35,083 nt of DNA from NCBI GenBank assembly GCA_025350905.1, contig JANXWY010000255.1, forward strand, positions 1 through 35,083, read 5' to 3'. Made by a program: the position numbers and the translations under genes. This document shows positions 25,138 to 34,303 of the stretch, piece by piece. The notes beneath the pieces are model-generated. The model searched no databases. It saw nothing but the letters and a program-made list of their open reading frames with translations, and was not told the DNA's origin. How positions within the stretch are numbered: the first letter of the stretch is position 1; each line of letters begins with the position of its first letter. This DNA comes from Verrucomicrobiota bacterium. Its GTDB lineage: Bacteria; Verrucomicrobiota; Verrucomicrobiia; Limisphaerales; JADLHS01.

Positions 25138-27402
25138 TCAGCCAAGCGTCAAGGCTTGGTTGATGGCGGTGCGAAATTCACCGAGTGAAAAGGGCTTCGT
25201 CAGGCAAACTTTGTTCTGCTCCTGGAGAAATTTTTGGGTCCGTTCGTTGATGACGTCGCCGGTGATGAAAATCATCCGATCAGACAGTTTCGGGTGGCTG
25301 GCGCGTACCCGCTCATAAACCTGCTGACCGTTCAGGCCCGGCATTTTCCAGTCGCACAACGCCAGGTCGTAGGAGCGATGCTGCAGCTGGTGGAGGGCGG
25401 CTTCACCATTGGTCGCGAGGTCCACCTGGTAGCCCTGACCGGTGAGGGCGTCGCGCATCATGTGCAAAATGGGTTCCTCGTCGTCAATGACGAGGACCTT
25501 CTTGCCAACGCCGGCGCGCGGGTTGATCGCCTCGGGGGCCGACTTGGGCGGGGTCTCCACTGGCGCTGCACCCTGGGCGATGGGAAGATCAATGACGAAG
25601 AGGGCGCCTTCGCCCGGTTTGCTGTACGGCGTAATGGTGCCACCGTGTTCTTTGATGATCCCATAACAGAGACTCAAGCCGAGACCGGTGCCCTTGCCCA
25701 CTTCCTTGGTGGTGAAGAACGGGTCGAACAATTTTGAAAGATTTTCCGGCGCAATGCCGGGACCGCTGTCCTGGAAGGACACGCGCACCTGCGCGCCGCT
25801 GGAGCCCGTGGTGATTTTGATCCAGCCTTTGGGCTGGTGCGCCTCGATGGCCTGCCGCGCGTTGTTGACGAGGTTGAGAAATACTTGCTGCAACTGGTGG
25901 GGATCCACCAGGGCCATCGGAAGTTGCGAGTCGAGCTGGGTGATGACCTCAATGTTGTTGGTCCGCAGTTGGTAGTGGAGAATTTCCACGACGGCTTCGA
26001 CGAGCCGGTTGATGCAAACCACCTTGCGCTCTGGTTGGTGGCGGCGCGCAAAGCTCAAGAGACTCTGCACGATTTTCTGACACCGTTGCGCGCTTTTGAA
26101 AATCATGTCGAGGTGCCGCTTCTGTTGCGGATTACCGTCAGCCTGGGCCAGCAGTTCGGAAAAACCCATGACCGAGGTGAGCGGATTGTTCAATTCGTGC
26201 GCCACGCCGGCGACGAATTCGCCGATGCCGGAGAGCTTTTCACTTTGAATCAATTGGGCCTGGGTGGCCTTGAGCGTTTCGACCGTCGTTTCCAATTGCT
26301 CGCGCGAACTCTTGATGTTCTCGGTCATCTGGTTGAAAACGAGCGCCAGTTCCCCACACTCATCCTGCGACCGCACCGCCACGCGCCGTGTATAATCACC
26401 CTGGCCGACCGCTTCCGCGCTGTCGCGCAGCTCGCGCAAGGGCTCGGTCACTTTGCGCACGAGAAACCAAACCACCGCCGAGCCGAGCAGGATTGCCACC
26501 AGGCTGACCGCGAGCAGGAGGTGCTGCGTGGTGCGCAACGCCTGCAGCGGCTGTTCGTAGGAACTCAACAACAGATAGCCCAGCGTGGCATCACCGCTCA
26601 CGGAAGGAAAATGGCCACTGGAACAAAAAAACCGCTCCCCGCCAAAAACTACCTTCCGGGCGCCATTCGTGGCGTCGTTCGGGTGCGCTCCGGCGGATAG
26701 TTCTTGGAGTAAACGGTCGAAGGCCACCCCCGGCTCCGTCGCATCCATCGTGGAGGCCACCACTTGACCGCCTCCCAGCAGCATGATCTGTCCGCGCGTC
26801 ATCCGGCTAAACTCCTGCGCCACCGCCAGCCCCACCTCTTCGCCCACCGTCAGGGCCCCGATCAAGGCATGACCGACGCCAAAGACCGGAATGGAAACGA
26901 TCTCGTAAATTTTTTCGCCGACCCGGATGGTGTCGGTTTTCTCCTCCCCCTGTAACGCAAACGTCACCACCGGGGCGCAGGCGGCGGCAAACGCGGACGG
27001 TGGATTTAGCGGATCGCGTTTTTGCAGCAGCGGCTCCCGCGGCGCCAACGGCTCCCGGTCCGGCGTGAAGAGCACGAAATCCAGGTCCTGCTCGGCCAGC
27101 GCCGTGGCCAGTTGGTCGCGCACGGTTTCGGGATGCAGCGTTTGCAACGCGGCCTTGTAACGCGGTTCGTTGGGGAGACTGCGAAAGCGCAGGAGACGGG
27201 TCTTGCTGCGCATGGTCTGGAGCTCCCAAAAAACCGAATCGGCGGTGGCGAGCGTATTTTGGGCCTGCGTTTCCACCTGCCGGGTGATGCGCGCATTGAC
27301 CACCCAAACCGTTACGGCCATCAGCAGCACCATGACGGCCAGCACAGGGAGGAGCACCTTGGCCCGGAAGCTTACGATGATTTTAGAGCGAAGTTTTTCC
27401 AC
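25138..27402 (-). CDS. Hybrid sensor histidine kinase with C-terminal receiver domain
   Basis: The 754-residue inner-membrane kinase has TM1 at 16-36, a periplasmic Cache-like sensor at about 40-290, TM2 at 294-315, HAMP at 316-366, a short coiled coil, HisKA with phospho-acceptor His402 ([11 protein letters not shown]), and HATPase_c with N-box Asn514 ([10 protein letters not shown]), DSGPGI (545-550) and [10 protein letters not shown] (569-578). After a Pro/Ala linker, a receiver domain covers 635-750 with Asp684 (ALCDWKMPG), the acidic pocket DDE (640-642) and Lys736 (CLTKPF). No output domain follows, so phosphate is probably relayed to a partner encoded elsewhere. The start is GTG 27402, 12 bases after the cupredoxin gene stop. 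It is the last gene of the porin-cupredoxin-kinase operon, which suggests that it senses a redox, metal or solute signal handled by those proteins. Confidence 0.93.
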   Translation of the reverse strand: MEKLRSKIIVSFRAKVLLPVLAVMVLLMAVTVWVVNARITRQVETQAQNTLATADSVFWELQTMRSKTRLLRFRSLPNEPRYKAALQTLHPETVRDQLATALAEQDLDFVLFTPDREPLAPREPLLQKRDPLNPPSAFAAACAPVVTFALQGEEKTDTIRVGEKIYEIVSIPVFGVGHALIGALTVGEEVGLAVAQEFSRMTRGQIMLLGGGQVVASTMDATEPGVAFDRLLQELSAGAHPNDATNGARKVVFGGERFFCSSGHFPSVSGDATLGYLLLSSYEQPLQALRTTQHLLLAVSLVAILLGSAVVWFLVRKVTEPLRELRDSAEAVGQGDYTRRVAVRSQDECGELALVFNQMTENIKSSREQLETTVETLKATQAQLIQSEKLSGIGEFVAGVAHELNNPLTSVMGFSELLAQADGNPQQKRHLDMIFKSAQRCQKIVQSLLSFARRHQPERKVVCINRLVEAVVEILHYQLRTNNIEVITQLDSQLPMALVDPHQLQQVFLNLVNNARQAIEAHQPKGWIKITTGSSGAQVRVSFQDSGPGIAPENLSKLFDPFFTTKEVGKGTGLGLSLCYGIIKEHGGTITPYSKPGEGALFVIDLPIAQGAAPVETPPKSAPEAINPRAGVGKKVLVIDDEEPILHMMRDALTGQGYQVDLATNGEAALHQLQHRSYDLALCDWKMPGLNGQQVYERVRASHPKLSDRMIFITGDVINERTQKFLQEQNKVCLTKPFSLGEFRTAINQALTLG

Positions 27403-27414
27403 GGCAATCAGCGG

Positions 27415-28110
27415 CTAAAGCTTTGGCAGACCTTTAATGCCCAGCGTGAAGTCAGCTTTCACTTCGCCGTTTTCCGGCACGATGATTTCCTGCACCTGGG
27501 CGGGCAACCGCTCATGCCACGCCTTGAGTTGATACTTGCCCGCAGGCACGTTGGCGATCAGGTAGCGACCCTTTTCGTCAGCGGCGGCGTAATACGGATT
27601 CTCCAGCACCAACACCACGCAACTCATCGCCGTGTGGATCGAGCAAAACACATCCACGCGCCCAGGCTTGTCAAAAGTCCAGCGCCTCACTTCCGGGGCT
27701 TTATATAAATCCAGATCGAAGGGGTTCGAATCCGACATGGAGAAAACATTGTGGAGAATTTCGTCGTAGTTCGGCCACTCCACCGTCGTGCCGACGACGA
27801 TGGGCAACACATGGGGCGAGAACATCGCGCCGCGCTGGGCCACTTTCTTGGTCGAGATGACTTGCACCCGCGCTGCCGTCGGCGTGGTATTTGTGCCCAC
27901 CGGACCGACGAGATGCACCACGAAGTCACGGAGCTCGGCGTAGTTTACGCGCTCCGCGAACTTGAATTTCCGACTGTCGTAGGCCCCGCCACCCGCCTCG
28001 CCCGTCACCGCGGCCTTGCCTTCGGCGCGCACTGTGCCGGTGATCGTGCCGGCGCGCACCGACACCACTAGGAAAACCATCAGCCAGGCGAAATAACAAA
28101 GCATTTTCAT
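27415..28110 (-). CDS. Exported cupredoxin-like protein
   Basis: The 231-residue protein has a signal peptide at 1-20 (cleavage near VRA-GTITG). Residues 60-170 form a plastocyanin-like fold with a complete type 1 copper set: His120 (ILHNVFS), then Cys156, His159 and Met162 within VDVFCSIHTAM. Residues 170-225 look like a carboxypeptidase-regulatory-like beta domain (GRYLIANVPAGKYQLKAWHE). Such proteins are often annotated as 'methylamine utilisation' relatives, but no amine dehydrogenase gene is present here. It should carry electrons or bind copper in the periplasm. It lies 2 bases after the porin stop and 12 before the kinase start, so the three are almost certainly co-transcribed. Confidence 0.88.
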   Translation of the reverse strand: MKMLCYFAWLMVFLVVSVRAGTITGTVRAEGKAAVTGEAGGGAYDSRKFKFAERVNYAELRDFVVHLVGPVGTNTTPTAARVQVISTKKVAQRGAMFSPHVLPIVVGTTVEWPNYDEILHNVFSMSDSNPFDLDLYKAPEVRRWTFDKPGRVDVFCSIHTAMSCVVLVLENPYYAAADEKGRYLIANVPAGKYQLKAWHERLPAQVQEIIVPENGEVKADFTLGIKGLPKL

Positions 28111-28112
28111 CG

Positions 28113-29438
28113 TTAGAATTTGAAGGCCGCGGCGGCGCCGAAGAAATCTTCCTGGTCGCGCTGGCTGCCGTCGAGTTCCTGGCCCCGCGTGAAAGTGTAT
28201 TCTGCTTTGAGCACCAACTGGGGGCTGAAGCGGTAACCGAGGCCGAGGCTGAGTTGCCAGATGGCGTCCGTCATCGGGGCGAACGCGGTGCCATTGCCGA
28301 GGATCCGGAAGCCCTCCGGGGCGAAGACCTGGCTGAACCGAGCCGCCGCATAAAGTTTTCTGGTCAAGTCATACACCGGCTCTACGGTATAGTAGTAAAC
28401 ATCGCGCTGGTTGTTGACGACCGGATCGTTGTCGTCGTAATGCAGGTAACCGCCGAACGCCCGCAAATAGCCGTGGGGTAACCGGATCACGACGTCGCCC
28501 TCCACCACATTGGCTTTGAACTTTGTAGCGTTCCCGGAACCGATGGCCCCGATCCAGTTGTTGCCGAACCACAACTCAGACCACAAGTCGTCCACCGCGT
28601 CGAGGTTGCCCGTCCGCATGCCGCTGGCGCTCAGGTGCAGCCAGCGCGTCGGATCATAGGATAGCCGGCCCGCCACCGATTTATCGGAGTCGTAGTCGTG
28701 CGTGCCGGAAAAGCCGCCATTTTGCACGGCCACAGCATAATTGAACTTGCCCATCCCGCCGTAAAGCTCGATGCCCTCGTCAATGCCCCACAAATCCGAG
28801 AGCGAATGCGAGATCAATGGGTTGTCAATCGAATCGCGCCGAAAATATTCCTCCCCAAACGGAATGTCCATGCGGCCGACCCGCACGTTCAACATCCGTT
28901 CCCGGCCCCAGAGCTGCGAGACATTTTCGAAATCGAGATACAATTCGCCCAAGGTGAGACCGAGCCCGGCATTGTCGCGGGCCGCCAGCACCAACTCACT
29001 GAAGAAGTACACCTCGCCCCAGACCGGCGCCTCGACGAACAGTCTGGCCTCATCCACGCGAAACTCGGAATTCGGATACGCACCGGCAGTGTCGGAATGA
29101 AAAAAAGCCAGACTGCCTTCGCCCGAAAGATTCACTTTGCCCGGGCTGAAATTGCCGCTGGGATTGGTGGCCAGGCCACCCGCGGGTTCACCGGGCACCG
29201 CCCCCGGAAGCCCGGCGGGCACGGCCTGGGCCTCGATATTACCGACCCGTTGGTTCAAACTTTCGATCACCGCCTGCTGTTGCCGCACGAGCGCATCGAG
29301 CTTGGCGTTCTGCGCCTGCAATAACTCCAGTTGGTACTGAGTGTTTGTCGCATCGTCTGCGCGCAAGTTCCCAGCGGTCGTCAGCAACATTGCTACGACA
29401 GCCCACACTGCAAGCGTGGTCCGGTTCCGGCGCGTCAT
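28113..29438 (-). CDS. Outer-membrane porin-like beta-barrel protein with N-terminal coiled coil
   Basis: The 441-residue protein has a signal peptide at 1-27 (cleavage near LRA-DD). Residues 32-71 form a heptad-like coiled coil (YQLELLQAQNAKLDALVRQQ, then QAVIESLNQRVGNIEAQ), suggesting a trimer. From about 100 to the end, alternating polar and aromatic strands fit a beta barrel, as in phosphate-selective or DcaP-like porins (VGRMDIPFGEEYFRRD, KAEYTFTRG). The last residue is Phe, the outer-membrane assembly signal. It is the first gene of the operon with the cupredoxin and the histidine kinase. The solute is unknown. ATG 29438 precedes a normal leader. Confidence 0.87.
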   Translation of the reverse strand: MTRRNRTTLAVWAVVAMLLTTAGNLRADDATNTQYQLELLQAQNAKLDALVRQQQAVIESLNQRVGNIEAQAVPAGLPGAVPGEPAGGLATNPSGNFSPGKVNLSGEGSLAFFHSDTAGAYPNSEFRVDEARLFVEAPVWGEVYFFSELVLAARDNAGLGLTLGELYLDFENVSQLWGRERMLNVRVGRMDIPFGEEYFRRDSIDNPLISHSLSDLWGIDEGIELYGGMGKFNYAVAVQNGGFSGTHDYDSDKSVAGRLSYDPTRWLHLSASGMRTGNLDAVDDLWSELWFGNNWIGAIGSGNATKFKANVVEGDVVIRLPHGYLRAFGGYLHYDDNDPVVNNQRDVYYYTVEPVYDLTRKLYAAARFSQVFAPEGFRILGNGTAFAPMTDAIWQLSLGLGYRFSPQLVLKAEYTFTRGQELDGSQRDQEDFFGAAAAFKF

Positions 29439-29639
29439 GCGCTCCCGGGGAGCAGTCGACGTGCCCCGGCGCCGCCGGCCGGCGAAAACCCCTGACTGGC
29501 GTGGCCCACCCAGAAGGGACGCGAAGGATTGACTTCAACGGAAATCCGTCGCGCCGGCGGGGTTTGCCTCAAGTTTAGGCAACCATGACCATACTGTGAC
29601 GCGGGGGGCGTCCTCCCGGAGTTGCCAATCGGCCAGCGA

Positions 29640-32435
29640 TCAGGGTGTTTTCAGCCAACGTAGCAGATCGGCCAGGTCTTGCGGCTTTAAGGCGGATTCA
29701 AACCCGGTGGGCATGAGCGACAGCTTCGACGGTGACATGGACGCGATGGCACTCCGCAGCACCGCGAGCTCAACGCCCCCCGCGAGCCGGAGGACTATGT
29801 TGTTCCCCGTCTCCGCGGAAACAATTCCTTCCAGCACGTCGCCGGACTTCAGGGTGATCGTCCACGCGCGGTAGCGGGGCTCCACGGCCTGGCTCGGATC
29901 GAGAATGGCGGTAAGCAGCCACGCGACTGGTTTGGTCCCAACCATGCCCAAGTCCGGACCCACCTCATTCCCTTCCCCGCGCAACCGATGACAGGGGGTG
30001 CACAACAGCAGGAATTGGTGCTGCCCGCGGGTCGCGTCGCCCGGCAACGCCTCGACGCCGGCATAACCGGCGATGACTTGGGCGCGGTCAGAAGAGGAGG
30101 GCGTCAACACCACGCTGGCGGCTGCGGGTTTGGGGATGGGCGCGTCGGATTTCAATTGGGCGAACAGCGGGCTTTCCGGCGGCAGCGACGACATGATGGC
30201 GATGCGCAGCAATTCATCCGCGTCATCCCGTGCCGCTAGTTGGCGGAGCAGCGGTTCGGCTTTTTCCGGCGGCCACGCCCCAAGCGAAAAGGCGACCTGT
30301 AGCCGGACGGCAGCATCGCTGTCCAGGGCCAAGGCCGCGACTGCGGTGAACACCGCCTCACTTTTTCCGGCCAGGGTTTCGCTTTGTCGGAGCGCTTCGC
30401 AGCGGACGGCGGGATGCGGGTCGGCGAGGGCGGCCGCCACTCTGATTGGAGTGAGGGAACGGCGCAGGCCGAGGCTTTCAATCATGCTTTCCGGAAAACG
30501 CGCATCGAGCGCACGGAGCGTGGCGAGGGCTTGCAAACGAACCTGCGGTGCATGTGTCAAGGTCAGCAATTGGGCGAGCGCATCGAGCGCCGAAGCATCC
30601 GCTTGCTCGACCAGCAAACGTTGCACGGTGTCACGCTGCCAGCCGTTCACGCTGTCCATGGCCGCGACCAGTTCAGAGGTATTTTTTGCAGCCAGATTCG
30701 GGATCGGTCGCCGCGCTTTGCCCTCGGGCACCACGCGATAAATCCGCCCCCGGTCGGCGCCGGCGCGCAAATCGAGCCGCGCCTGCATCTCCGGCGAAAT
30801 CCATTCCGGATGCTCGATGACGAAGCGATACATGTCGGCGACGTAAAGCGCGCCGTCCGGCCCGGTCTTGGTCGTCACCGGCCGGAACCAATTGTCCGTG
30901 CTCGCGAGAAATTCACTCTGCTCCTCACCTGCCGCGCGATGGCTGGTGAAGCCGGCGCCGGCTGGCACCAGCACTTCCCGGTGAACGACGTTGTGCACCG
31001 GCTCGCTGGCGAAGACCGTCGTCGCAAATTCCGGCCCGAACCAATCGTCACGATAAGGACACGGACTGCAACCGCTCGTGACGTGATTGAGCGACCACGG
31101 CTGGTTCGGTCGCACCATCGCTGCGCTGGCGGGAAAGACGCGGGTCGAATCGTCGTAGTTGGCCAGCACGTGCAGCACTCGTTTTACGGCCAGCTGGGGA
31201 TTCCGGCGCAGATAATGTTCGGGCAGCGTGACGTGCCAGAGCCAGGTGGGGTTGTTGTTCCCGAACCAGTTGCCCCAGTCGTCGCGCCGCCGCCCAAATT
31301 GCGTCGCCGCCGACACCGTCTCGATCTCGCCGGTGTCCGGCCGGAAGCGGATGTCGCGGCCGCTGATGGAAATAATCTTGCCAGTTTTGAGGGATTTCAC
31401 GGTGCCGCCGCTGTCCCCGTTCGCCGCGTAAATCCAACCGTCGAGGCCCCATTCAAAGCCGTTGAACCGGTGTTGCTGGTTGCCGGGGTTGAAACCGGTG
31501 AACAACACCTGCCGCACATCGGCCCGACCATCGCCGTCCGTGTCCTCCGCATAAATTAAGTCCGGGGCGGCGGCGATGAGCGCGCCTTTGCGCCACGGCA
31601 TCACGCTGGAAGGGAAGGCCAATCCTTCCAGGAACGTCGTGGCTTTGTCGTAGCGACCATCGCCGTCCGTGTCCTCGAGCACTTTCACCACGCCACCGGG
31701 TTTGCCTTTGCCATCCATGCCCAATGGATAATCCCGCATCTCCACGACCCAGAGCCGTCCATCTGCGCCCCAATCAAACGAGATCGGATCAATCACCAGC
31801 GGCTCGGCGGCCACCAACTCGACGCGAAATCCCGGCCGCACGCGGAAGCACGTCAGCGCCTCCGCCGGCGACTTCGGCGGCGGCATGTCGAACGCGATCA
31901 GTTCCTTCAAGGACCGCCGCTCGACGGTGGCGAGCTTCCCGTCGTTCGCCGGTCGCGTGATGAGCAGTTCGCCATTCTCCACCCGCACCTCGGCGCCAAC
32001 GATCGAAGGCGGCTCATTGGTGGCCCCGGTGCGCGGCCCGGCGCGGATGAATTGCGACCACCCACGCGTCCAACCGAGATCGGGTCGCACCGTCTTCGTC
32101 CACAGATGGATTGCGTAGCGTTCTGGGTTCGAGAAAAGGACGTCGTCGAAACCGTCCCCGTTCAGGTCCACGAAACGAAGCCCGGCGTCGTGGTCGTTGT
32201 CATCCACGAGCCACACGTCGGCAGGCAGGGCGTAATCCGCTTTCACCCACGTATTGCTTGCCGGCAGCCAGCGATCGATTTCGTTCGTGCCCCGCGAGCT
32301 GGTCAACCTCTCGTTCATGCCATCGCGGTCAAAGTCGTGGAGCAGCGTGCCCGGTGTGGCGAGTTGTGCGGCTGCCTGCCCGCCGAGCCCCAGCACCACT
32401 GCGCCGAGCAAAAGACAACGACTCAGTGTTTGCAT
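29640..32435 (-). CDS. Piru_Ver-type exported haem-binding protein with beta-propeller and HEAT repeats
   Basis: From ATG 32435 the protein has 931 residues. A signal peptide covers 1-24. Residues 30-110 contain Ca-binding-like repeats (DFDRDGMNE, DLNGDGFDD). A six-bladed propeller of the 'membrane-bound dehydrogenase' type (TIGR02604) follows, about 190-560, with FDWGADGRLWVVEMRDYPLG, EDTDGDGRYD and TKTGPDGALYVADMYR. HEAT-like repeats cover about 590-760. The end is a TIGR02603-type haem domain with one CXXCH, CTPCH at 812-816, followed by GEGNEVGPDLG. The architecture is characteristic of Planctomycetota and Verrucomicrobiota and probably oxidises a sugar or alcohol in the periplasm; the substrate is unknown. 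The open frame extends to 32591, but that would precede the leader and run past the neighbouring stop at 32485. Confidence 0.9.
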   Translation of the reverse strand: MQTLSRCLLLGAVVLGLGGQAAAQLATPGTLLHDFDRDGMNERLTSSRGTNEIDRWLPASNTWVKADYALPADVWLVDDNDHDAGLRFVDLNGDGFDDVLFSNPERYAIHLWTKTVRPDLGWTRGWSQFIRAGPRTGATNEPPSIVGAEVRVENGELLITRPANDGKLATVERRSLKELIAFDMPPPKSPAEALTCFRVRPGFRVELVAAEPLVIDPISFDWGADGRLWVVEMRDYPLGMDGKGKPGGVVKVLEDTDGDGRYDKATTFLEGLAFPSSVMPWRKGALIAAAPDLIYAEDTDGDGRADVRQVLFTGFNPGNQQHRFNGFEWGLDGWIYAANGDSGGTVKSLKTGKIISISGRDIRFRPDTGEIETVSAATQFGRRRDDWGNWFGNNNPTWLWHVTLPEHYLRRNPQLAVKRVLHVLANYDDSTRVFPASAAMVRPNQPWSLNHVTSGCSPCPYRDDWFGPEFATTVFASEPVHNVVHREVLVPAGAGFTSHRAAGEEQSEFLASTDNWFRPVTTKTGPDGALYVADMYRFVIEHPEWISPEMQARLDLRAGADRGRIYRVVPEGKARRPIPNLAAKNTSELVAAMDSVNGWQRDTVQRLLVEQADASALDALAQLLTLTHAPQVRLQALATLRALDARFPESMIESLGLRRSLTPIRVAAALADPHPAVRCEALRQSETLAGKSEAVFTAVAALALDSDAAVRLQVAFSLGAWPPEKAEPLLRQLAARDDADELLRIAIMSSLPPESPLFAQLKSDAPIPKPAAASVVLTPSSSDRAQVIAGYAGVEALPGDATRGQHQFLLLCTPCHRLRGEGNEVGPDLGMVGTKPVAWLLTAILDPSQAVEPRYRAWTITLKSGDVLEGIVSAETGNNIVLRLAGGVELAVLRSAIASMSPSKLSLMPTGFESALKPQDLADLLRWLKTP

Positions 32436-32484
32436 GCGGGCGAAGGCATGAGCAGGATTCTGGGTAGCAGGCTTGCGAAACAAC

Positions 32485-34215
32485 TCAAGTTTCCTTGGGC
32501 TGGGCCTTTTGTGCCACCGCGACGATGCCATCCAACTTGGCGATAATTTCTGGTTCAATGTTTTCTCTTGGCAAGAGCCGGGCAAGGACATGGTAATCAG
32601 TTTTACGAAGCAGGTTCGGCAATTTCAGCTTGTCAAAATACAATTGAAAGAGCGGATCAAGAAAATCATCGGTGGCTTTGATGTCAGCCGACCAAGGCTC
32701 AATTCGGCGCAGGGTACGAAGTGCGCTACCAATTTCCTGAATACATGCGCGCATAACTTGCTCGCGGTTTTCGGACTCTGCGCGGCCGAACAAGTCATCC
32801 GGCTGGTCGTGCCGGGCATAGGCGAGAAGAACGGATTCCTGACAGAGATAATTTTCGATTTCGCGCTTTTGCCACATGGTTTCCGTAAGCGGTGTGCCGC
32901 TGACCAGCGGCTTGTCGATGCGGTCGAACAAAGCGAAGCCAACCAAATCCGGTTTTGCTTCTTGAATTCCAAAGAAATGTTCGCGCGCCCGGCCCGGAAG
33001 ATTGGTAGTGAGGTAATGGACGAACGGGCGCTCCAACACGCCAGCGGCTGGATGGTCGAGGGTTTCGGCAAACGCCTGGAGTATGGCGAGATCGGTTGAG
33101 CCTTCGAGGTAAAGCGCCCAGCCCTTGAGTTCCGCCTGATAATACTGGTCAAAACCAATGTCGGTAAGCGCCTTGAGAACCTGCTGTCCGCGGTCGTCCA
33201 TCCGATGTGGCTGACCGACAAAGGCGATTACCACATCCCGGTTGGCGGCTTCATTCAGGACAACTTCCGAATGGCTGGCGGCGATGATTTGGGAACCTTG
33301 TTTGGCCGCCACGCCGGTTAAAAGCTGATAAATTTGGCGCTGCCGGAGGACTTCGAGATGCGCGTCCGGCTCATCGAGCAAAAGCACGCTCTTGGGGTTT
33401 GCATAAAGCCTTGCGAGGAGGAGCAGGGTTTGCTGCAAACCCCGACCAGCAGAAGAAAGATCCAGCAGGCAATCTTCCGAATCCTGATAGGCCATCGTGA
33501 TTTCAGAACGCTCAAGCAGTTTCGGCGGCTGCAGTTGCACGCCAAAAAGAGACTTAATGTGGGCGCAAACCTCCAACCAAGCGTTTTGGCCTCCCGACTG
33601 ACTGAAAAGCTGATAACAAAGGTTGCGGAGCACTTGCGCTGTTTCCCCCTGGCCAATGAGAAACCCAATTTCACCGGATTGTTTAAGAAATTCCCGGTCC
33701 GTCAGGCCGGACATGGGCGGTAGAAAAGCGATCAAGGTCTCGGCCGCTTCCGGTGGAACTTCCATACGCAGCAAATCCTTCTCGTTGTTCAAACGCAGCG
33801 GACGGCAATAGAACGATTCATCATTGGCGTAATCAAACTCCAAACCGCAAGTCCAAGCCTTGCCGTCTTTGATGCCGTCCACAATAATGTCAATACGGAT
33901 GTTTTGCGTTTGTTGTTTGCCGTTTTGCTTTTTTACATCGCGGACATGAAGATTCCGCCAGAGCAAATTGGCGCCGGGTACGGGAATGGCGACCAGATCC
34001 CGCCGGTTGATGGTGACGCCGGGACGTTGTGGGGGGACCGTCTTTCCTTTGTATTCTTCGTTCCATTTGCGTAGCCCAACATCCCACAGCGCCAGTGCTT
34101 GCAATGCTGTGGTCTTGCCGGAGTTGTTCTGGCCGATAAAAACCACCGATTGCCCCAACTCGATATCAGCATCAGGGAAGCGTTTGAAATTCTTGATTCG
34201 TAAACGTGTCAGCAT
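32485..34215 (-). CDS. OLD-like AAA ATPase with TOPRIM domain (candidate defence nuclease)
   Basis: The 576-residue protein has an SMC/ABC-type ATPase: Walker A GQNNSGKT (28-35), signature LSSAGRG (253-259), Walker B VLLLDEP (277-283) and switch His315 (AASHSE). From about 360 a TOPRIM-like domain follows: Glu371 (LYLEGSTD), Asp431 and Asp434 (FDRIDKP) and REIENYL (451-457). This is the layout of OLD-family nucleases, several of which act in phage defence. The usual DxD is here D-R-I-D, so metal binding may differ. No helicase (GajB-like), reverse transcriptase or toxin gene adjoins, so it appears to act alone. GC content looks lower (about 50%) than that of its neighbours, which fits acquisition by transfer. 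ATG 34215 begins MLTRLRIKNFKRF, the normal start. Confidence 0.85.
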   Translation of the reverse strand: MLTRLRIKNFKRFPDADIELGQSVVFIGQNNSGKTTALQALALWDVGLRKWNEEYKGKTVPPQRPGVTINRRDLVAIPVPGANLLWRNLHVRDVKKQNGKQQTQNIRIDIIVDGIKDGKAWTCGLEFDYANDESFYCRPLRLNNEKDLLRMEVPPEAAETLIAFLPPMSGLTDREFLKQSGEIGFLIGQGETAQVLRNLCYQLFSQSGGQNAWLEVCAHIKSLFGVQLQPPKLLERSEITMAYQDSEDCLLDLSSAGRGLQQTLLLLARLYANPKSVLLLDEPDAHLEVLRQRQIYQLLTGVAAKQGSQIIAASHSEVVLNEAANRDVVIAFVGQPHRMDDRGQQVLKALTDIGFDQYYQAELKGWALYLEGSTDLAILQAFAETLDHPAAGVLERPFVHYLTTNLPGRAREHFFGIQEAKPDLVGFALFDRIDKPLVSGTPLTETMWQKREIENYLCQESVLLAYARHDQPDDLFGRAESENREQVMRACIQEIGSALRTLRRIEPWSADIKATDDFLDPLFQLYFDKLKLPNLLRKTDYHVLARLLPRENIEPEIIAKLDGIVAVAQKAQPKET

Positions 34216-34303
34216 AGCGGGTAGAGGTTAGACTTTTTTGTTGGGAAGAGCAGCGAGAATTTCATTCTTCAAATAAGCGAAGACCACTGGCGTTTACTGG
34301 TTC

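Noticed and set aside
30384-31559. 391-codon plus-strand frame opposite the Piru_Ver gene
   Set aside because: It is a shadow of a gene with signal peptide, propeller repeats and CXXCH on the minus strand.
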